From Puia dinghuensis (lineage in GTDB: Bacteria > Bacteroidota > Bacteroidia > Chitinophagales > Chitinophagaceae): DNA of 64,000 nucleotides. The notes beneath the pieces were generated by a model that was given only the letters and a program-made list of their open reading frames with translations, was not told the DNA's origin and searched no databases. Below, piece by piece: positions 9,890 to 18,478 of this stretch; position 1 is the stretch's first letter, and each line of letters begins with the position of its first letter. The position numbers were made by a program, and so were the translations under genes. Where the stretch lies: NCBI RefSeq assembly GCF_014642875.1, contig NZ_BMJC01000008.1, forward strand, positions 62,001 to 126,000, written 5' to 3'.

Positions 9890-12700
9890 ATGAAGCGATT
9901 GTTTTTATACTTGACCTTTATGGGAGTGCTGCGCGTGCTGGCCCAGGAGCAAACGATCGATCTGTCGGGGAAATGGGCGTTTGCGATAGATTCGCTCGAC
10001 AAGGGCGTGGCTGGAAAATGGTACGCGAAGCCGCTGGCGGACAGCGTTGTCCTTCCCGGTAGCATGACGACGAACGGTAAGGGTGATGAGGTGACTGTTC
10101 ACACACCCTGGACCGGCAGCATCGAGGATTCATCGTGGTTCTTTGCGCCGCAATATGCTGCCTACAGACAGCCGGGAGCCATTAAAGTCCCTTTCTGGCT
10201 GCAGCCGGTGAAATATTACAAAGGCGCTGCCTGGTACCGGAAGGAGGTGATAGTGCCGCGGTCGTGGAAGGGCAAGCATATAACCTTGTTCATGGAGCGA
10301 TGCCACTGGAAAACCACCGTGTGGATAGATGATCACTACATTGGTTCGCAGAACAGCCTGGCGACTCCGCATGTGTATGATCTTGGCGCAACGCTCACGT
10401 CGGGGAAACATACCATTGCCCTCCGTGTGGACAACAGGGTGCAGGATGTCAATCCGGGAGAGAATGCGCATAGCATCACCGATCATACCCAAACGAACTG
10501 GAATGGCGTGACCGGCAGCTTATACCTCTCGGCAAAACCGGTGGTGCACCTGGAGGATGTACAGTTGTTTCCGGATATTGACCGCAAGCAGGTCGTTGCC
10601 GTTGTCCGGGTGACAAAGGGAACTCCGGGCATTGTCACCCTGCGTTGTTCCTCGTATTCGCCGGACTCCACAAAGCTACCTGCGATATCAAGGAAATATT
10701 CTATAGCAGACAGCGGGAAGATAACCATTACTTATCCGATGGGCGATAATCTCTTGCTATGGGATGAGTTTTATCCGCAGCTGTACTCGATGGATGTAAG
10801 CGTAGGGACCGCTTCGGGTGAGCGGGACAGAAAGCGAATCTGGTTTGGCATGCGCAGGTTTTCCACGAGTGGAACACAGTTCACTATTAATGGGCGGGTC
10901 ACTTTCCTGCGGGGTACGCTGGACTGCGCCGTATGGCCGCTGACGGGCTATCCGGCTACGGATGTCGCTTCCTGGATACGGGTATTTTCTGTTTGCAAGT
11001 CATATGGGCTCAACCATATCCGGTTTCATTCCTGGTGCCCGCCGGAGGCCGCCTTCCAGGCTGCCGACATCGTGGGTTTGTATTTGCAGATAGAATGCTG
11101 CGCCTGGGCCAACGAGGGGGCTACGATTGGCGACGGGTTGCCATTGGATCAATATATTTATGATGAGAGCAACCGCATCGTCAAGGCGTATGGCAATCAT
11201 CCTTCCTTCTGTATGATGACGTATGGCAATGAGCCGGCCGGAAAGCATTTAACCAGCTACCTGACTGCTTTTGTGAAATACTGGAAGGAAAAGGACCCGC
11301 GCAGGCTGTATACCTCGGCTGCAGGCTGGCCCGTTATTCGGGAAAGCGATTATAATTGCACACCTGATCCGCGTATCCAGCATTGGGGCGATGGCCTTCA
11401 TAGCATCATCAACAGCCGGCCGCCGCAGACCGCTTATGACTGGGACAGCATCATCGCCCCGTGGCCGCAGCCAACCGTGAGTCATGAGATCGGGGAGTGG
11501 TGCGTGTACCCGGATTTTAAAGAGATGGACGCCTACCGCGGGATATTGAAACCCAAAAATTTCGAGATCTTCAGGGAAACACTGCGCCAACATGGGATGG
11601 ACAGGCTGGCGGACAGTTTTTTGCTGGCGTCCGGCAAATTACAGGTGCTGTGCTATAAGGCGGATATCGAGGCAGCGCTTCGTACCAAGGGCTTTGGCGG
11701 GTTCCAACTGCTGGGGCTTAGTGATTTCCCCGGGCAGGGTACCGCACTGGTGGGGGTAGTGAACGCTTTCTGGAAAGGGAAGGGATACACTGATGAACGA
11801 GCGTTCAGCCGGTTCTGCAATGCTGTTGTTCCGCTGGCGAGGTTTCCCAAGATGGTGTACACCAACGACGAACAGTTGAGCGTGCCGCTGGAGGTGGCCA
11901 ATTTTGGGCCGACGCCGCTGCCGAATGAAGCCATTTTATGGAAGATCACTAACGATAAGGGGCAAATATTGTTCGCTGGCGTGTTTCCGGCAAGGGATAT
12001 TCCTATTGGCAACGGAATACGGGCAGGGGAGATCAGCGTTAGCCTGCACCAGGTTCGCGAGGCGTCCAGGTTGACGGTGCAGGTGAGCATAGCGGACCAT
12101 GCAAACAGCTGGGAAATATTTGTCTATCCGTCCTCTTTGCCGGCCCCTACCCCTGGCGATATCCTGGTCACCTCGAAGATGGACGAACAGGCCATAGGGG
12201 TATTGGACCGGGGCGGCAAGGTGCTGCTGACGCTGGAGAAAGGATCCCTGGACAAAGGCGGTAACATAGCGATGGGCTTTTCTTCGATATTTTGGAATAC
12301 GGCATGGACCGGCGGCCAGCCACCCGTAACGCTTGGCATCCTTTGTGATCCCCGCCACCCGGCATTGCAGGAATTCCCGACGGAATATTATTCCAATGTT
12401 GAATGGTGGGATGCCATGAGCCATGGGAGCGCCATCCGGCTGGATTCGGTATCGGCTGGGATCGAGCCCATTGTCAGGGTGATTGATGACTGGGTTACGG
12501 CGCGTCCGCTGGGGCTGGTCTTTGAGTGTAGCGTGGGAAAGGGCAAGTTGCTGGTATCCGGTGTTGACCTGCTTACCGACAGACAGGCCCGCCCGGAAGC
12601 CCGGCAGTTGTTGTTGAGCCTTTTGAAATATATGCGGGGAGAGGCGTTCAGGCCGGAAGTGCGGGTGGATGTGGAGAGGATAAGGGGGTTGGTGCGGTGA
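9890..12700 (+). CDS. Glycoside hydrolase family 2-type enzyme, exported
   Basis: 936 residues with a signal peptide ending near LRVLAQEQ. The N-terminal jelly-roll sugar-binding domain (residues about 20-215) has WYRKEVIVPRSWKGKHI and TTVWIDDHYIG, typical of GH2. An immunoglobulin-like domain follows, then a TIM barrel starting near FTINGRVTFLRGTLDC. The acid/base Glu is in MMTYGNEP (about residue 447) and the likely nucleophile Glu in SHEIGEW (about 533). The C-terminus is beta-rich. It would remove a terminal sugar from a plant or algal glycan in the periplasm or at the surface; which sugar cannot be read from sequence. It is monocistronic, with no SusCD pair next to it. Confidence 0.85.
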   Translation: MKRLFLYLTFMGVLRVLAQEQTIDLSGKWAFAIDSLDKGVAGKWYAKPLADSVVLPGSMTTNGKGDEVTVHTPWTGSIEDSSWFFAPQYAAYRQPGAIKVPFWLQPVKYYKGAAWYRKEVIVPRSWKGKHITLFMERCHWKTTVWIDDHYIGSQNSLATPHVYDLGATLTSGKHTIALRVDNRVQDVNPGENAHSITDHTQTNWNGVTGSLYLSAKPVVHLEDVQLFPDIDRKQVVAVVRVTKGTPGIVTLRCSSYSPDSTKLPAISRKYSIADSGKITITYPMGDNLLLWDEFYPQLYSMDVSVGTASGERDRKRIWFGMRRFSTSGTQFTINGRVTFLRGTLDCAVWPLTGYPATDVASWIRVFSVCKSYGLNHIRFHSWCPPEAAFQAADIVGLYLQIECCAWANEGATIGDGLPLDQYIYDESNRIVKAYGNHPSFCMMTYGNEPAGKHLTSYLTAFVKYWKEKDPRRLYTSAAGWPVIRESDYNCTPDPRIQHWGDGLHSIINSRPPQTAYDWDSIIAPWPQPTVSHEIGEWCVYPDFKEMDAYRGILKPKNFEIFRETLRQHGMDRLADSFLLASGKLQVLCYKADIEAALRTKGFGGFQLLGLSDFPGQGTALVGVVNAFWKGKGYTDERAFSRFCNAVVPLARFPKMVYTNDEQLSVPLEVANFGPTPLPNEAILWKITNDKGQILFAGVFPARDIPIGNGIRAGEISVSLHQVREASRLTVQVSIADHANSWEIFVYPSSLPAPTPGDILVTSKMDEQAIGVLDRGGKVLLTLEKGSLDKGGNIAMGFSSIFWNTAWTGGQPPVTLGILCDPRHPALQEFPTEYYSNVEWWDAMSHGSAIRLDSVSAGIEPIVRVIDDWVTARPLGLVFECSVGKGKLLVSGVDLLTDRQARPEARQLLLSLLKYMRGEAFRPEVRVDVERIRGLVR

Positions 12701-12776
12701 AGAGGAATGACTTCAGCTTTCCCAGTCTATTGATCGAAGCGAGCCGTCACTATTGGTCTTAATCGCCAACACCTGA

Positions 12777-12929
12777 TTACAGGGTTCGCCGTCGATTCTG
12801 GTGCTGGATCCTGCCCAGGAAGTTATAACCCTTGCCCTTGTTGAAAATAAATCCGTCTCCCTGGGTTATAAAAATAAGTTCATTATTCCCTTTTTGCAAG
12901 GCGAGGCGGATGCTATTGTAAGCGGGAGA
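12777..12929 (-). pseudogene. Possible C-terminal fragment of a lost gene
   Basis: On the minus strand a 50-codon open stretch reads like real protein (IRLALQKGNNELIFITQGDG, then FNKGKGYNFLGRI) and ends at a TAA, with an in-frame TGA just upstream and no start codon. It overlaps the 3' end of the next gene by 17 bases. It looks like the tail of a degraded gene, but it is short and I cannot name the family. It occupies most of the 212-base gap after the GH2 gene. Confidence 0.35.
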
Positions 12930-13533
12930 TCATAAGTCGCCGGATAACCGGAGGTTTACGGGCTTTTAGAATAAATGCCAGGATCGCAATCGCCAATAAT
13001 GGGGTATAAATGAGAACGACTTTCTTTATTCCTAAAGCAGCGAACATCAGCACGAGACCCGCAAAGGAGTTGTAATGCCCGCCATGAACATCATATTCTA
13101 TCCCTGATTCCATATCGGCAGCAATAAACAATGTCCAGATGAACAAGGCGATCACCACCAATAAAGCAATTAGCGGCTTTTTTCCGGCACGCAGTGGGGA
13201 ATATTTATCGATCTTATATGCCGAATAAGGGAGAGCATCTTTTATACAATCAAATATTTCATTCAATTTCTCCTCGTTGTCAATGCGCAGGTGCTCCTCC
13301 GAGTCGCCGCGAAAAAACAGCTGAATATATTTTTTCCCAGCCTGATGCCTGACTTCTTTTATGTATGAGAACGGCAGCCCAAATGTATTTTTTTGAGGAA
13401 TATCCTTCATTTTCAACGCCCGGACAAAATCATCGATCTCTTCTGATCGGGGATTGCATTTATAGATCGTATCGTCGATGATCGCTATTATCTTATCATC
13501 GCTCCTTCCTTCGTTTACCCAGATATTGATCAT
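12913..13533 (-). CDS. Hypothetical membrane protein
   Basis: 206 residues. The first 110 form a soluble domain (MINIWVNEGRSDDKIIAIID; SYIKEVRHQAGKKYIQLFF) that resembles a pleckstrin-homology-like fold by pattern only. Two or three membrane helices follow (PLIALLVVIALFIWTLFIA; YNSFAGLVLMFAALG; VLIYTPLLAIAILAFIL), and the tail is basic. I do not recognise the family. AT-richer than its neighbours. It sits alone between a gene fragment and an unrelated exported protein. Confidence 0.6.
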   Translation of the reverse strand: MINIWVNEGRSDDKIIAIIDDTIYKCNPRSEEIDDFVRALKMKDIPQKNTFGLPFSYIKEVRHQAGKKYIQLFFRGDSEEHLRIDNEEKLNEIFDCIKDALPYSAYKIDKYSPLRAGKKPLIALLVVIALFIWTLFIAADMESGIEYDVHGGHYNSFAGLVLMFAALGIKKVVLIYTPLLAIAILAFILKARKPPVIRRLMISRLQ

Positions 13534-13562
13534 ATCAATATTTTTTTAGAGAGTTGACATAT

Positions 13563-15065
13563 TTAGAGGGCCTCGATGGAAAAACGGGTGAATTTTTCTT
13601 TCCGATTGTATTCGGAGACCATCATGTGCCCTTCTTTGGCGGGGTAGACATTGATCTTCACGTTGCCGTCCTTGTGAGGGATGGTGCGCACGACCTTTTT
13701 ACCGTTGACATTGTAGATGTAGATATTGTCTTGATCGTCGATGATCATGTAGTTGGTTTTGGTGTCCCGATCGATCACCTTGTAATAGTCTTTCTTGTCA
13801 AGCTGATAGAGGATGCCGTTGGCGCCGAAACTTTTTGTTTCGTCGCAGGGTATGGTATTGTCCAGAGCAATATTGCCGGATGCCTCCTGCCGCACGAAGA
13901 CGCCCTCCGCCAGTCTGAATTTGGCCACTCCCTCGAGTCTCAGGGCCGTGCCGGCAAAAATGGTGTTGCCATTATAGTCTCTGAATGCCGAGGCATATTT
14001 GACGAAAAAGCTTTGGTCGAGAAAAAGACCTTCGGCGGAGAGCCCGGGAATAGTATTATTGTCCCAATAGCTGCAATTGGCATGCATTTCCTTGTGCGGA
14101 TTGCCCAGATCGAGCGTGAACAGGCCCACATAGGGTCCGTTGGCGTAATCAAAGGCGTTGAGAAATTGCTTTTCCATTCTGGGATTGATGATACAGCCGG
14201 CTATAAAGGCGTCGCCGGTGGCGGGGTCATTGTCAAAAGAGAGGACCTTTAGCCAGTTGTCATTTGCATCCCTCAGGTCGAAATTGTTTTCGGCATAGAG
14301 ATCCTTCGCGGAATAGACGAAGAGCTTGTACCCGCCTTCCGGTGCACCCACGTTATGCTTTGCCAGGAGATAGATCTCCGTGGCAGTAGCGCGCAGGATG
14401 AAGTGATCGGCCACCATCGGGATGTCCAGCTCATGGGTCGGAACACCCCTGGAATCGAATACCATCAGCTGTTGTTTCACTTCGTCGCCATAAAAGAAGG
14501 CGAAACCGCTGTTGGGGATGTTCCTGATCTGCATCCCATATTTCAGGTAGCTTACTAATTTCATCGTCGGAAAATAACTCCTGGTGGCGAACGTCTCTGT
14601 GCTCAGATTGACTTCCTTGTACGAGGTGTTGATGATCTGGCCGCTGAGATTGATGAATTGTAACAGGATATGGCTGGAACCCGCGACATCCCGCGCCTTT
14701 CTCAGATCTTTATAGGTTTTCACCGGTTGTACGCCTTTCAAGGGGCTTTGGATATACCCCAGGCATAATACGTTCTGCTCGAAAGATACGGCCTGAAGAT
14801 CGAGCATCTCCTGACGAAAATCTACCTTTCCGATGTCGTTGAGGTTTTCATCCATGATGGTCACGCGGTAGTTGAACGAGTCCGCATTGGCCCTTTCCAG
14901 CTGCGTGAATGCCAGGTAGCCGACGAGGGCATTGTCCTGAGTGATGGGTTTCATCTCGGTCGAGATGTCTTCGCCCACTTCTTTGAATATTTTTGTCTGG
15001 GCCTGCAGGGAAGAGGCAAAAAGCAGGCTAATGAACACCAGAGCGGGACGCAGCATAACAGGCAT
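13563..15065 (-). CDS. Exported hypothetical protein, 500 residues
   Basis: Signal peptide at residues 1-23 (ALVFISLLFASSLQAQ), so secreted or periplasmic. The mature part is beta-rich with regularly spaced hydrophobic strands (YNYRVTIMDENLNDIGKVDF-like stretches), which suggests a propeller-type fold. No catalytic motif is seen. It resembles a Bacteroidetes-only family of unknown function (possibly DUF6770, from memory). ATG at 15065 directly precedes the signal peptide. Single gene. Confidence 0.65.
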   Translation of the reverse strand: MPVMLRPALVFISLLFASSLQAQTKIFKEVGEDISTEMKPITQDNALVGYLAFTQLERANADSFNYRVTIMDENLNDIGKVDFRQEMLDLQAVSFEQNVLCLGYIQSPLKGVQPVKTYKDLRKARDVAGSSHILLQFINLSGQIINTSYKEVNLSTETFATRSYFPTMKLVSYLKYGMQIRNIPNSGFAFFYGDEVKQQLMVFDSRGVPTHELDIPMVADHFILRATATEIYLLAKHNVGAPEGGYKLFVYSAKDLYAENNFDLRDANDNWLKVLSFDNDPATGDAFIAGCIINPRMEKQFLNAFDYANGPYVGLFTLDLGNPHKEMHANCSYWDNNTIPGLSAEGLFLDQSFFVKYASAFRDYNGNTIFAGTALRLEGVAKFRLAEGVFVRQEASGNIALDNTIPCDETKSFGANGILYQLDKKDYYKVIDRDTKTNYMIIDDQDNIYIYNVNGKKVVRTIPHKDGNVKINVYPAKEGHMMVSEYNRKEKFTRFSIEAL

Positions 15066-15255
15066 TTAGGAGTGCCTGCAAATTAAAGGAAATACTTCGA
15101 TACAGACAACCACTTACGGCTAATGGGTTGGCCCTGGTTTTCATAGTGTTTACCGAGAACATTGCCGGATTTTGCCGACGAGGACTTGGAAATGGCCTGC
15201 ACAAGGGGCCATATTTGTATCGTAAACAGTGTTTGAAACCTCAAAATCTCCGGTT

Positions 15256-15600
15256 ATGAAAACCCAATCTGCACAAATGGAAGTACTCTTTATCATTGGC
15301 ACGACCTTTTTGTCCGGGGACCTGTGCGAAAATGATGATTCCCTCCGGGATGGCCGTTCTTCCGGTTCTTCGGGCATCGAGCAGTTGGAAGAGGCCTGTT
15401 GGAATGGTTTGCTGCAATCGATGCTTCCGGAGATCTTTGGGCAAACTGTGCCGGCGGGGAGGAACAACCATCTTTACCTTTGGGATATCAAAGCCACCGA
15501 ATCTTTCCTGCAACTCGATCTGGGCGAAGCGCCAGCCGCCACCGAGAGCTACTTTTCCATCAACCCCTACTCTTTTCTTTCTTCGCAGGATTATAACTGA
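15256..15600 (+). CDS. Small hypothetical protein
   Basis: 114 residues from the ATG at 15256. The acidic C-terminal half contains the motif LYLWDIKATESFLQLDLGE and ends in SYFSINPYSFL. I recall similar short Bacteroidetes proteins of unknown role ending in a like motif. No signal peptide or membrane segment. The codon pattern is protein-like. Low information beyond that. Confidence 0.5.
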   Translation: MKTQSAQMEVLFIIGTTFLSGDLCENDDSLRDGRSSGSSGIEQLEEACWNGLLQSMLPEIFGQTVPAGRNNHLYLWDIKATESFLQLDLGEAPAATESYFSINPYSFLSSQDYN

Positions 15601-15674
15601 GATCTGGTTTTCCGGCCAGGGTGAGCGCGCCGGCCGCTGCGGGGGTGCAGGGGCACTGCATGGCTACCGCCGTT

Positions 15675-15990
15675 GCTGGCCCGACCCGAAGGACAACCGA
15701 GCGAAGCGAAGGCATCCGAGTGAAGCGAAGGATGCGAGCGAGAGGCCGCAACGGTGTTGCGGGCCGAAGCTCTAACGAGGTATCCGAGGAAGGGTCCAAC
15801 AGTGTTGGAACCGACGAAGGATACGAGCGCAGCTCTCGTGGGGTATCCGAGCGATAGCGAAGGTTGGAACAGGTACGAGCGAAGCGAAGCACCCGAGCGA
15901 GGAGGAACGTGGCGAAGCAGTTCCGACGAAGGTCTAAGCGAGTGCCCGGAGCTTTGCCGAAGTTCGGCGTCGACGAAGTTCTGCCCCGGG
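15675..15990. repeat. Palindromic repeat cluster, family B (copy 2)
   Basis: This fills most of the 504-base gap before the sulfite reductase. Hairpins seen: GCATCC/GGATGC (15712-15717, 15730-15735) around loop GAGTGAAGCGAA; GGCCGCAAC/GTTGCGGGCC (15744-15752, 15756-15765, one bulge); GTATCC/GGATAC (15780-15785, 15819-15824) enclosing a second hairpin; and GGAAC/GTTCC in the conserved block near 15903-15923. Same organisation as 2735-2960: constant loop, changing stems. Confidence 0.75.
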
Positions 15991-16020
15991 ATGCGGCGGT
16001 TGTGCGGGCGGGCTTTGAGG

Positions 16021-16052
16021 TTTGGTTAGTCTACTAAATTGGTATATATTTG
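16021..16052 (+). promoter_or_regulatory. Bacteroidetes promoter overlapping a GTCTAC palindrome
   Basis: TTTG at 16021-16024 and TATATTTG at 16045-16052, separated by 20 bases, match the Bacteroidetes -33/-7 consensus TTTG / TAnnTTTG. Between them lies GTCTACTAAATTGGTATAT (16029-16047), which matches the perfect palindrome at 24762-24780 at 17 of 19 positions. The site is placed so that a bound repressor would block the sulfite reductase promoter (inference). Confidence 0.55.
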
Positions 16053-16104
16053 AGCGTCAGACAAACATGAAGATGTTGGTATTTACCAGCCAAAACCAAA
16101 CAAC

Positions 16105-18225
16105 ATGCAAAGCTTCCGAACTGAATTGGAGAACCCCGTCGTTGAAAGGGATATCATTGAATTAGAGAAAAAGATCCGCCTGTATCGCGAAGGAAATATC
16201 CCGGAGGAAAAGTTCCGGAGCCTGCGGCTGGCCCGGGGGATCTATGGGCAACGGCAGCCGGGCGTTCAGATGGTGCGCATCAAGCTGCCGTATGGAAAGA
16301 TGACGCTTGAACAATGGAAGCGTATCGCAGACGTTTCCGACGAATACTCCACCGGCAATCTTCATTTAACGACACGCCAGGATATTCAAATACATTTTGT
16401 CAGTCTGGATAGGACACCCGAGATGTGGGCCCGGCTTGATCTCGATGATATAACGATCAGGGAGGCCTGTGGCAATACCGTCCGGAATATAACGGCCTCC
16501 GACCTGGCGGGTATCGATGCGGACGAACCATTCGATGTTATCCCTTATGCAGATGCTGCCTTCCGCTATTTTCTCCGCAACCCTATCTGCCAGGACATGG
16601 GGCGGAAATTCAAGATCGCCTTTTCGAGTAGTGATGCAGACACCGCCTGGTCGTTTATGCACGATCTGGGCGTAATACCAAAGGTGCGCTTGGAAAATGG
16701 CCTTGAGGTGCGGGGGTTCAAGGTATTGGTCGGCGGTGGACTGGGGGCGCAGCCATTCCTGGCGCATGTAGCCTTCGATTTCCTGGAGGAAGATGAACTG
16801 ATCCCCTATATAGAAAGCGTATTGCGCGTGTTCGACCGTTATGGCGAACGTAGCAGCCGCCACAAGGCACGGATCAAATTCCTGATCCAGAAAATAGGGC
16901 TTGAGGAATTCACGCGGCTCGTAAAAGAGGAACGGGCAGCCTTGAAAGCGAAATCGTTGAAGGTAGACACGTCGGTTGGCGAAGTCCTTGCACTGCCTGT
17001 TCGGGGCGCGGCCATTCCGGAGTATCATCTGGCCCACCCTGAGAAGTATGCCGTATGGAAGCAGACAAATGTATTTGAACAGAAACAGAAGGGTTATTTC
17101 GCGGCTTATATCCGGGTGCCGTTGGGCAATATTGGCTCGGGCGTTTCGCGGCAACTGATCGAAGCGCTGCGACCCGTGATAGCCAACGATGTAAGGGTGA
17201 CGGCGAACCAGGGCCTACAGCTGCGCTATATCCTGGCTGAAGACTTGCCATATGTGTTCAGCGTGCTCGAAACGGCGGGTTTCTCCGACCCGGGATTCGA
17301 CAGCATCGCTGATATAACGGCGTGTCCGGGGACGGATACCTGTAACCTGGGTATATCCAGCAGCACCGGGATTGCCGCTGCGTTGGAGCAGGTGATAGCG
17401 GAGGAGTTTCCCGAACTGATATATAACAAAGACATCCGGATCAAGATCAGCGGTTGTATGAATTCCTGCGGGCAGCATGGCGTGGCGACGATCGGCTTCC
17501 ACGGAAGCTCGCTGAAGCACCAGGGTAAGGTAGTGCCGGCGCTGCAGGTGCTGCTGGGCGGCGGCATCCTGGGCGATGGAAAAGGCCGGATCGCGGATAA
17601 GGTGATCAAGGTGCCCAGCAGACGCGGGCCAGACGTAGTTCGAGCCCTGCTGGCCGACTACAACACCAACCGCGGGGAGGGGGAGCGCTTTAATGATTAC
17701 TATACCCGGCGAGAAGAAAAATACTTTTACGAGCTTTTGAAACCGATCGCCGATCTGGCAACATTACAACCGAAAGATTATATCGATTGGGGGCAACAGG
17801 AGAGGTTTGAAACCGCTATCGGCGTGGGCGAATGCGCCGGCGTGGTAATTGATCTGGTGGCAACGTTGCTGTTGGAGGGGAAAGAACGACTGGAATGGAG
17901 CCGGATGGCGCTCGATGACGGGGAGTATGCTGACGGCATCTATCATGCGTATTCATCTTTCGTGCAAACAGCAAAGGCGTTGTTGCTGCGGGAGGGCGTC
18001 CAGTGCAACACCCAGGATGGCATCCTGAAAGATTTTCACAAGTACTTTATAGCCGAAGGCAAATGGCCGGGCAGCGACAATTGGCCGGGTAAGGACAGCT
18101 TCCGGGACGCCGTGCTGCGAATCAACCAGAACACGCCTGCTGAGCCTTTTGCGGAGCAGTACTATGCAGAAGCCCTTGCCTTTCACCAGCAGGCGGGGGC
18201 CTATCCCCGCTCGATAAGCCAATAA
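16105..18225 (+). CDS. Sulfite/nitrite reductase with C-terminal HEPN-like domain
   Basis: Siroheme- and [4Fe-4S]-dependent reductase (706 residues), most likely assimilatory sulfite reductase (sulfite to sulfide); nitrite is the alternative substrate. Two ferredoxin-like/siroheme repeats are present: GNLHLTTRQDIQIHF near residue 92 and VRVTANQGLQLRYIL near 365. The cluster ligands are C407 and C413 (ACPGTDTCNLG), C451 and C455 (SGCMNSCGQHG). From about residue 555 an extra helical region (FETAIGVGECAGVVIDLVAT...YHAYSSFVQTAKALLL) resembles a HEPN/DUF4145-type fold. This reductase fusion is known in Bacteroidetes annotation. The sulfur-linked promoter palindrome upstream favours sulfite. No cysDN or cysH is adjacent. 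Confidence 0.85.
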   Translation: MQSFRTELENPVVERDIIELEKKIRLYREGNIPEEKFRSLRLARGIYGQRQPGVQMVRIKLPYGKMTLEQWKRIADVSDEYSTGNLHLTTRQDIQIHFVSLDRTPEMWARLDLDDITIREACGNTVRNITASDLAGIDADEPFDVIPYADAAFRYFLRNPICQDMGRKFKIAFSSSDADTAWSFMHDLGVIPKVRLENGLEVRGFKVLVGGGLGAQPFLAHVAFDFLEEDELIPYIESVLRVFDRYGERSSRHKARIKFLIQKIGLEEFTRLVKEERAALKAKSLKVDTSVGEVLALPVRGAAIPEYHLAHPEKYAVWKQTNVFEQKQKGYFAAYIRVPLGNIGSGVSRQLIEALRPVIANDVRVTANQGLQLRYILAEDLPYVFSVLETAGFSDPGFDSIADITACPGTDTCNLGISSSTGIAAALEQVIAEEFPELIYNKDIRIKISGCMNSCGQHGVATIGFHGSSLKHQGKVVPALQVLLGGGILGDGKGRIADKVIKVPSRRGPDVVRALLADYNTNRGEGERFNDYYTRREEKYFYELLKPIADLATLQPKDYIDWGQQERFETAIGVGECAGVVIDLVATLLLEGKERLEWSRMALDDGEYADGIYHAYSSFVQTAKALLLREGVQCNTQDGILKDFHKYFIAEGKWPGSDNWPGKDSFRDAVLRINQNTPAEPFAEQYYAEALAFHQQAGAYPRSISQ

Positions 18226-18476
18226 GCCGAATTGTCCTGGGTATTGGTATTGCTGGTGATCATGACGTTTCCATTCTGGTAAACGAGTGAGGCATTGTTG
18301 GCTGAATTCCTTATGCAGTACATAGTGGAGCCGTACGACCAGTCCTGGTTGTCCTGGTTGTATGCGACGCAGGCGACGTGGCCGTTTTGCGCATTCAGGT
18401 GGGTGCCGGTTGACGCGTTGCGGAGCCGGACGACGGAGGGGCCGTTGAGAGTGGTGTATTTGCGGGTGATGGCACA
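18201..18476 (-). pseudogene. Remnant of a beta-trefoil/lectin-like domain
   Basis: A 91-codon minus-strand stretch without a start codon, lying directly downstream of the EamA stop and overlapping the 3' end of the reductase gene by 25 bases. The protein is Asn/Thr-rich with repeated motifs (VRLRNASTGTHLNAQNGHV; LVYQNGNVMITSNTNTQDN; end NSAYWLIERG). This resembles the C-terminal carbohydrate-binding trefoil of an exported enzyme. The 5' part of the parent gene is absent. Identity of the fold is inference. Confidence 0.45.
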
Positions 18477-18478
18477 TG

